DNA from: Candidatus Bipolaricaulota bacterium
Lineage (GTDB): Bacteria; Bipolaricaulota; Bipolaricaulia; UBA7950; UBA9294
NCBI GenBank assembly: GCA_003979035.1
Contig: RXOA01000140.1
Span: 1-46,619 of the forward strand
Length of the DNA stretch: 46,619 nucleotides
Direction of reading: 5' to 3'
This document shows positions 41,822 through 46,619 of this stretch, piece after piece (positions within the stretch are counted from its first letter, which is position 1; every line of letters starts with the position of its first letter). Both the position numbers and the translations under genes were made by a program. The notes under the pieces were generated by a model. That model searched no databases. It was not told the DNA's origin and saw only the letters and a program-made list of their open reading frames with translations.

Positions 41822-42191
41822 CGCATCCCTCCATCGCAATCACTGCACGTGCTTGACTGAGCAAGGTCCGGGCCACGGCCTGGTGGTCCTGCCCGCGACA
41901 CGGCGGCCGGGGATGAACCACGATGTCAACACCCGCGAACAGATCTTTGTTCTTGCGGTAGGTTTCCCGGATCAACCGTTTGATACGGTTCCGTTCCACC
42001 GCGGATCCGTATCGGCGGCCAAGGGAGATCCCCAATCTCCCGGGAGTCGCCGTCGTCAACACGTGCAGCGTGAACCACTCGCTCCGATTGACGCGCCCTC
42101 CTCGCATCACGGGGTCAAACGCTCGATACCCCTTGATGCGACGGCCGGCCGGAAACCGCTCCGAACCCTTGCCCCGCATGGCAAGAATCAT
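41781..42191 (-). CDS. rnpA: ribonuclease P protein component
   Basis: This protein of about 136 residues contains 'LGISLGRRYGSAVERNRIKR' and 'LIRETYRKNKDLFAGVDIVV', the RNR signature and core of RnpA, which binds RNase P RNA to process tRNA 5' ends. The N-terminal part ('FDPVMRGGRVNRSEWFTLHV') fits. The last 20 residues are a divergent tail encoded inside the greA overlap. The start may be at 42191 or 42179; neither has a strong ribosome binding site. rpmH, its usual neighbour, is absent: only 80 bases separate it from divergent xseA. Confidence 0.9.
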   Translation of the reverse strand: MILAMRGKGSERFPAGRRIKGYRAFDPVMRGGRVNRSEWFTLHVLTTATPGRLGISLGRRYGSAVERNRIKRLIRETYRKNKDLFAGVDIVVHPRPPCRGQDHQAVARTLLSQARAVIAMEGCDEQGDNPPDQGRP

Positions 42192-42255
42192 ACGCTACAA
42201 ACGCCCTACATCTCAAACATCTGGCCGTTCTTTCCCTATCCGGAGGCCGCCCGGT

Positions 42256-42261
42256 TACACT
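42256..42261 (+). promoter_or_regulatory. -10 element close to the xseA start
   Basis: TACACT ends ten bases before the xseA ATG, with no ribosome binding site between them. This would give a leader of only three or four bases. The -35 region is weak. Confidence 0.4.
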
Positions 42262-42271
42262 GTCTGTCGGA

Positions 42272-43531
42272 ATGCTTAATGAACCCATCTACACCGTGTC
42301 CGAGATCAACCGAAAAGCCAAGGATCTTCTCGAACAGCAGCTCGGCGGATTCTGGATCGAGGGGGAGATCTCCAATCTGAAGCTCGCTCCATCCGGTCAT
42401 GCCTATTTCACCCTGAAGGACGAGTATGCCGAAATCTCCGCGGTTCGCTTCCGGCCACGCACGGGAGGGTTGTCCGCCATGGCCGCGCCGGCTGATGGCG
42501 ACCATGTCGTTGCGTTCGGCCGGCTTTCGATCTACGAGCCACGCGGGCGATACCAGTTCATCGCTTCCATGATCCAGGCCGCAGGGCAGGGACTTCTTCA
42601 ACTTGCGTTCGAGAGGCTCAAGTCCAAGCTCGAATCCGAAGGACTGTTCGACGCAAAGCACAAGCAGCCGCTGCCGCCGATCCCTCGGCGCGTGGCGGTC
42701 ATTACGTCTTCTTCCGGTGCTGCGATCCGCGATATTGCTTCGGTGGTCGAACGCCGCTTCCCGCTGATCGAGCTGCTGTTGTTTCCGAGCTCGGTCCAGG
42801 GAGAATCGGCGGCGCAGGAACTGATTGAAGCGATTCGCCGCGTCACCCGCTACCATGCCGAATCGGAGCCGTTCGATGCATTGATCATCGGTCGCGGGGG
42901 TGGATCGGCGGAAGATCTCGCCGTGTTCAATGACGAAGGGCTGGCGCGTGCGCTTTTTGCGTGTCCGATCCCGGTCATCGCCGCCGTCGGCCATGAAGTG
43001 GACTTCACCATCACCGATTTCGTCGCCGATGTTCGCGCACCGACGCCGTCTGCCGCGGCCGAACTCATCGCCCCGGATGGAGCGGAGATGCTGTCAAGAA
43101 TCCTGCATTGCTCGGGAAGGATCGGACGCGCAACCACCTCGGCGTTCCGGAGCCGGCAAGGCGATTTGACCCACGCCGTGCGCCGCTCGGTCCTTCGTCT
43201 TCCCGGAGATCGCGTCCGGCGGTTGTCGCAGCAGCTTGATCTGTCGATCGCATCGCTCAGTTACCGGGTCGGCGGCGCGCTCAGCCTTCGATCACGTCGG
43301 CTCGAACGGGTCTCCGAGATCATTCGCTTCTCGGACCCGTGGTTGCCGCTGCTACGCGGCTACAGCATGACGTACGCTGAAGGGGAAGCGACGCCCCTGC
43401 GGGATATTTCGGGAGTTTCGAGCGGGGCTAGGCTTCGAACCCGATTGGCGAACGGAGAAATCCTGTCGATCGTTGAGGAGGTGAACAAGGCTGTTGAACG
43501 CAAACGTAGATCAGGCGCTGAAGAGACTTGA
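42272..43531 (+). CDS. xseA: exodeoxyribonuclease VII large subunit
   Basis: This 419-residue protein has an N-terminal OB fold ('YTVSEINRKAKDLLEQQLGG', 'WIEGEISNLKLAPSGHAYFT') and the XseA catalytic domain with 'RRVAVITSSSGAAIRDIASV', 'IIGRGGGSAEDLAVFNDEGL' and 'PVIAAVGHEVDFTITDFVAD'. With XseB it degrades single-stranded DNA from both ends. The C-terminal coiled coil is shorter than in E. coli. It shares 38 bases with xseB. There is no clear ribosome binding site, consistent with the close -10. Confidence 0.95.
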   Translation: MLNEPIYTVSEINRKAKDLLEQQLGGFWIEGEISNLKLAPSGHAYFTLKDEYAEISAVRFRPRTGGLSAMAAPADGDHVVAFGRLSIYEPRGRYQFIASMIQAAGQGLLQLAFERLKSKLESEGLFDAKHKQPLPPIPRRVAVITSSSGAAIRDIASVVERRFPLIELLLFPSSVQGESAAQELIEAIRRVTRYHAESEPFDALIIGRGGGSAEDLAVFNDEGLARALFACPIPVIAAVGHEVDFTITDFVADVRAPTPSAAAELIAPDGAEMLSRILHCSGRIGRATTSAFRSRQGDLTHAVRRSVLRLPGDRVRRLSQQLDLSIASLSYRVGGALSLRSRRLERVSEIIRFSDPWLPLLRGYSMTYAEGEATPLRDISGVSSGARLRTRLANGEILSIVEEVNKAVERKRRSGAEET

Positions 43532-43715
43532 GGAGATTGCATCCATGCTGGAGGCTGCGGAGCTCCCGCTGGAGGACACCCTGGCCCTCTTCGAAGAAGG
43601 GGTCGGACTGGCGACAACGGTTAAGACCCAGCTTGAGCAGGCGAAAATGCGAATCAGGACCGTCGTCGAAAATGCTTCAGGATTGCTTTCTCTGGAGGAT
43701 TTCGACCTCTCCTGA
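43494..43715 (+). CDS. xseB: exodeoxyribonuclease VII small subunit
   Basis: This 73-residue helical protein has 'ALKRLEEIASMLEAAELPLE' and 'TLALFEEGVGLATTVKTQLE', the XseB signature. Several copies coat the XseA coiled coil. The TTG start at 43494 follows GGAGGTGA by nine bases, and the gene overlaps the 3' end of xseA, giving coupled translation. Confidence 0.93.
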   Translation: MNANVDQALKRLEEIASMLEAAELPLEDTLALFEEGVGLATTVKTQLEQAKMRIRTVVENASGLLSLEDFDLS

Positions 43716-43718
43716 CCC

Positions 43719-43724
43719 TATACT
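43719..43724 (+). promoter_or_regulatory. -10 element close to the thioredoxin reductase start
   Basis: TATACT ends ten bases before the ATG at 43735, just after the xseB stop. As with xseA, no ribosome binding site lies between, suggesting a nearly leaderless transcript. Confidence 0.4.
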
Positions 43725-43734
43725 TCCTACCGCC

Positions 43735-44739
43735 ATGAGCAAGCGAAGTGCGGATCTTGCAATCATCGGAGCAGGCCCGGCCGGACTCACCGCGGCGATT
43801 TACGCGCGGAGAGCCCTCCTGTCTACGGTCGTATTCGAGAAACGGACTCCCGGAGGACAGCTCAGAGAAACCGAATGCATCGAGAACTTCCCCGGCATCG
43901 ATGAAAAGACAACCGCCCCCGCGTTGATGGATCGGATGCGCCACCAGGCCTCGCAGTTGGGCGCGGAAATCGTGTTGGAGGAAGTCGTCGAGATCGGGGT
44001 TGCCGACAGGCCCCCTTCAGGCCATCCGCAGCTCGAGAAGCGTTTCCATCTGGTCACGTCAGATAGCACGTGCACCGCGCGCGCCGTGATCATCGCCTCG
44101 GGGTCAAGACCCCGCCCGCTTCCGGCAAAGGGGGCCGATCGCTTCAAAGGAAAGGGCGTCTCATCCTGCGCAACTTGCGACGGCTTCTTCTTCCGGGAGA
44201 AGCGCGTGGTCGTCGTCGGCGCCGGGGATTCGGCGTTGACGGAAGCGCTTTACCTGACACGCTACGCAAACTGGGTCGGTATCGTGATCCGTCACCCAGA
44301 AGAAGATCCAAAGGCATTCCGAGCCAGCAGGCTTCTGCGGGACCGAGCGCAAGCACATCCGGGAATCGAGTTCCTGTGGAATCGCACGATCAGCGAAGTT
44401 CATGGAGAGGCTTTCGTCTCAGGCGTCACGTTTCGGAATGCCTCGACCGGCGATGAAGAGCGGCTTCCCATCGACGGAGTCTTCGTCAGCATCGGACACA
44501 CGCCTGAAACGGGCTTCCTGCAGGGAACGGTCGAGCTCAACGAGCATGGCTACGTCATGACGGATGCGGCGCTTGGAACCAATGTCGCCGGGTTGTTCGC
44601 CGCCGGCGATGTCCGGGCATTCACCAGCCGCTACGCGCAGGCGGTCATCGCCGCCGGCGATGGGGCGATCGCCGCCATCGAAGCGGAGCGCTACCTCTTT
44701 GATCTTGATCGCACGCCCGCCATGACAAGAGCTTCTTGA
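43735..44739 (+). CDS. trxB: thioredoxin reductase-like FAD/NAD(P) disulfide oxidoreductase
   Basis: This 334-residue flavoprotein has the FAD-binding 'DLAIIGAGPAGLTAAIYARR', the redox-active Cys145-Ala-Thr-Cys148 ('SSCATCDGFFF'), the second dinucleotide site 'VVVVGAGDSALTEALYL' and the C-terminal 'GLFAAGDVRAFTSRYAQAVI'. It reduces thioredoxin or a related disulfide protein. The segment that normally reads HRRDXXRA for NADPH preference is 'IRHPEEDPKAFRAS' here, with a small insertion, so the cofactor or partner may differ. There is also a short insertion near residue 95 ('DRPPSGHPQLEKR'). Confidence 0.88.
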   Translation: MSKRSADLAIIGAGPAGLTAAIYARRALLSTVVFEKRTPGGQLRETECIENFPGIDEKTTAPALMDRMRHQASQLGAEIVLEEVVEIGVADRPPSGHPQLEKRFHLVTSDSTCTARAVIIASGSRPRPLPAKGADRFKGKGVSSCATCDGFFFREKRVVVVGAGDSALTEALYLTRYANWVGIVIRHPEEDPKAFRASRLLRDRAQAHPGIEFLWNRTISEVHGEAFVSGVTFRNASTGDEERLPIDGVFVSIGHTPETGFLQGTVELNEHGYVMTDAALGTNVAGLFAAGDVRAFTSRYAQAVIAAGDGAIAAIEAERYLFDLDRTPAMTRAS

Positions 44740-44888
44740 CACGACGCCGTCCAATTCGCAAGGTAGCAGAGTGGCAAGCCAACGAAGTCGGCCGGCGAGC
44801 AGGCAGGCCGATGAAACGAGATGAGGAGAAATCGTGGCTCGATACGGTCGCCTCATCATGGGGTGGGAGCGGAGTACGGAGGAGACTG

Positions 44889-46562
44889 ATGTATCCAACG
44901 CTAAACGAGATGTTCGAAACGTCTGTCAAGCGTTTTGCAGACAATGTGGCGCTGCGGATGCTGATCCCGACGGAGCGGAAGAAGGGCAAAGGGGTTCAGC
45001 TCGTTCTCAACGAGATTAGTTACAGCCGTTTGGGGGAAACCGTGGGGCGGCTGGGAGCGGCGCTCCAGGCTCTCGGCGTCAGAAAAGGAGACCGGGTTGC
45101 CCTGATCTCGAAGCCGCGCGCAGCGTTCGCGATGGCCCTGTTTGCGGTTCTCCGGTGCGGAGCGGCCGTGCTGCCGTTGGATCCGGATCTGCAGCGCGGG
45201 GAATTGAAGCGAATTCTTGAAGAGGCCGGTGTGAGCGCGGCCATCTTCTCCGGCAGCAAGGCGGAGGATCTGGCTGCCATCCGAAGTGAATCCCTTCCGG
45301 ACATGTCGTTGATCTGCATGGATCGCAGCACCCTCGAGGGGATCGAGTTCATGGATGCCGTGGTCCTCGGTCACCGCCCGACCGCTTCCATTCCCGTCAC
45401 GCAGGATGATCTGGCAATTCTGATGTACACATCGGGCACAACCGGAAACGCCAAGGGGGCGATGCTGACCCACAGGAATATTGCCTCCAATACCCTCGCG
45501 GCGATCAAGGTCGTCGACCTCTCCGAGAAGGATGACTTTCTGTCCATCGTTCCCTGGTATCACATCTACGGATTGACGATCACGGTGATGTGTCCGATCG
45601 CCGTCGGCGCAACCACCACCTATACCCCGGTCGACCGCAACCTGATGCAAGTCATGCACCGCGCCCATCCCACCGTAATCCTCGGCGTGCCCAAGCTCTA
45701 CAACGTCCTCTACGAAAGGGTTCACTCGAGCATCGAGAAGAGTGCTCTCAAGCGCTTGATCACCAGAATGTCGCCGGCGCTGATGGGAAAGCTGGTCGTG
45801 CACAAGCTGTTCGGCAACCAGTTCCGGTTCTTCACATCCGGAGGGGCGCCATTGAATCCGGAAGCCGCCGCGGGATTTCGCCGTTTGGGCATCGGGATCC
45901 TCGAAGGCTACGGCCTCACGGAGACCTCTCCGCTGCTGACCGCCTCTGAGCTATTCGCTTCGGAGCCGGGGATGATCGCACTTGACGATGTCGAGATCAA
46001 GATCCTTGACCCCGGCGAGGATGGCGTGGGAGAAGTGCTCGCACGAGGTCCGAACATCATGGCCGGCTATTACAAGAACCCTCAGGCAACCGCGGAGGTC
46101 ATCGATGACGAACTGTGGTTCCATACCGGCGATCTTGGAGTTATCTCCAACGGCCATCTTGTGCTATCGGGCCGAGCGAAGAACGTGATCGTTCTCGATA
46201 CCGGCAAGAACGTCTATCCGGAGGAGCTGGAGTGGGAGTTCAATAGCATCCCCGCCATCGAAGAGATCATGGTGTACGAGGACGAACGGCAAGGTGTTCC
46301 TGTGGTCTCCGCGTTGGTTTATCCCAGTGAGTCGGCTCTCAAGGAGCTGGGCATCACCAACAAAGACGATGCCCTTGACCACATCTGGGAGGAAATCAAG
46401 AAGGCCAACGAGAACCTGGCGATGTTCAAGCGGATTCGCTACAAGGAGTGCGTGCGACTCGTCGATGAGCCATTTGAGAAGAGCGTGAAGCTCGACATCA
46501 AGCGGTTCAAGGTCAAGCTTTCCGCTTCCGGCGAATCCCAACCGGCCGATCAGCCCCTCTAA
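44889..46562 (+). CDS. AMP-forming acyl-CoA synthetase (long-chain fatty acid--CoA ligase type)
   Basis: This 557-residue ANL-family enzyme has 'LAILMYTSGTTGNAKGAMLT' (the P-loop-like AMP motif), 'ILEGYGLTETSPLLTASELF', 'WFHTGDLGVISNGHLVLSGR' and the A10 region near 'DEPFEKSVKLDIKRFK'. It activates a carboxylic acid, probably a fatty acid, with ATP and joins it to CoA. I start it at the ATG at 44889, which has GGAGGAG upstream. The longer frame from 44736 adds 51 residues without family similarity. The C-terminus ('FKRIRYKECVRLVDEPFEKS') is like that of long-chain synthetases. The remaining 57 bases of the window hold nothing recognisable. Confidence 0.9.
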   Translation: MYPTLNEMFETSVKRFADNVALRMLIPTERKKGKGVQLVLNEISYSRLGETVGRLGAALQALGVRKGDRVALISKPRAAFAMALFAVLRCGAAVLPLDPDLQRGELKRILEEAGVSAAIFSGSKAEDLAAIRSESLPDMSLICMDRSTLEGIEFMDAVVLGHRPTASIPVTQDDLAILMYTSGTTGNAKGAMLTHRNIASNTLAAIKVVDLSEKDDFLSIVPWYHIYGLTITVMCPIAVGATTTYTPVDRNLMQVMHRAHPTVILGVPKLYNVLYERVHSSIEKSALKRLITRMSPALMGKLVVHKLFGNQFRFFTSGGAPLNPEAAAGFRRLGIGILEGYGLTETSPLLTASELFASEPGMIALDDVEIKILDPGEDGVGEVLARGPNIMAGYYKNPQATAEVIDDELWFHTGDLGVISNGHLVLSGRAKNVIVLDTGKNVYPEELEWEFNSIPAIEEIMVYEDERQGVPVVSALVYPSESALKELGITNKDDALDHIWEEIKKANENLAMFKRIRYKECVRLVDEPFEKSVKLDIKRFKVKLSASGESQPADQPL

Positions 46563-46619
46563 CCGGATCGGATCCTGAATCCCTGGATGCCGTGCGGCGT
46601 GTCCCATCGACGCTGCACG

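Noticed and set aside
41105..41860. 251-residue plus-strand frame opposite greA.
   Set aside because: The GreA frame on the other strand is unmistakable and the plus-strand product resembles nothing.

Overview
The window is a bacterial chromosome segment. It is roughly 58-60 % GC by impression, densely packed, with most genes starting at ATG, GTG or TTG after clear GGAGG-type ribosome binding sites. Consensus sigma70-like promoters (TTGACA/TATAAT) can be read before several operons. The gene set is a fused ADP-forming acyl-CoA synthetase, a Na+-type ATP synthase c subunit, lysine-saccharopine enzymes, an SHMT-GcvT fusion and an M42 peptidase. This points to an anaerobic, amino-acid- or peptide-fermenting bacterium from a poorly cultivated lineage. 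A Bipolaricaulota/Thermotogota-like lineage is my guess, held with low confidence; no rRNA is present to settle it.

Layout. 1-8.3 kb: end of a MATE transporter, asnS, a minus-strand operon (HD-GYP protein, DUF5317-like membrane protein, acyl-CoA synthetase), two tandem 49-residue small membrane proteins, an HU gene, and the divergent rpsF-ssb-rpsR operon closed by a strong terminator. 8.3-14.4 kb: an unknown protein coupled to a 1070-residue SHMT-GcvT fusion, a second HU, a small helix-turn-helix protein and a secreted FlgD-Ig-like protein. 14.6-18.5 kb: saccharopine dehydrogenase plus lysine-ketoglutarate reductase, a nucleotidyltransferase-fold protein, and tRNA-Val and tRNA-Cys. 18.7-28.9 kb: a secreted Ig/HYR protein and a minus-strand operon frr-atpI-B-E-F-H-A-G-D, ending in a methyltransferase where atpC would be expected.

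29.2-35.4 kb is an accessory region that looks lower in GC. It holds an amidase-like secreted protein, an ApeA-like HEPN protein fused to a helix-turn-helix, an integrase remnant, and a two-gene operon made of a MoaA-like radical SAM enzyme and a membrane-anchored, motif-degenerate TyrRS/TrpRS-like protein. A decayed copy of a tRNA-Ala gene and the intact tRNA-Ala follow. The radical SAM/synthetase-like pair is the best candidate here for an undescribed system.

35.4-46.6 kb returns to housekeeping genes: a small membrane protein, uvrC, an M42 aminopeptidase, an aminoadipate-type aminotransferase, a PAP2 phosphatase, greA overlapping rnpA, xseA-xseB, a thioredoxin reductase and an acyl-CoA synthetase.

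Together the metabolic genes suggest peptide uptake and cleavage (M42), lysine breakdown through saccharopine and aminoadipate, one-carbon transfer through serine/glycine, and ATP from acyl-CoA through the ADP-forming synthetase, with a probable sodium-coupled ATP synthase. All assignments come from reading motifs by eye, without database searches.
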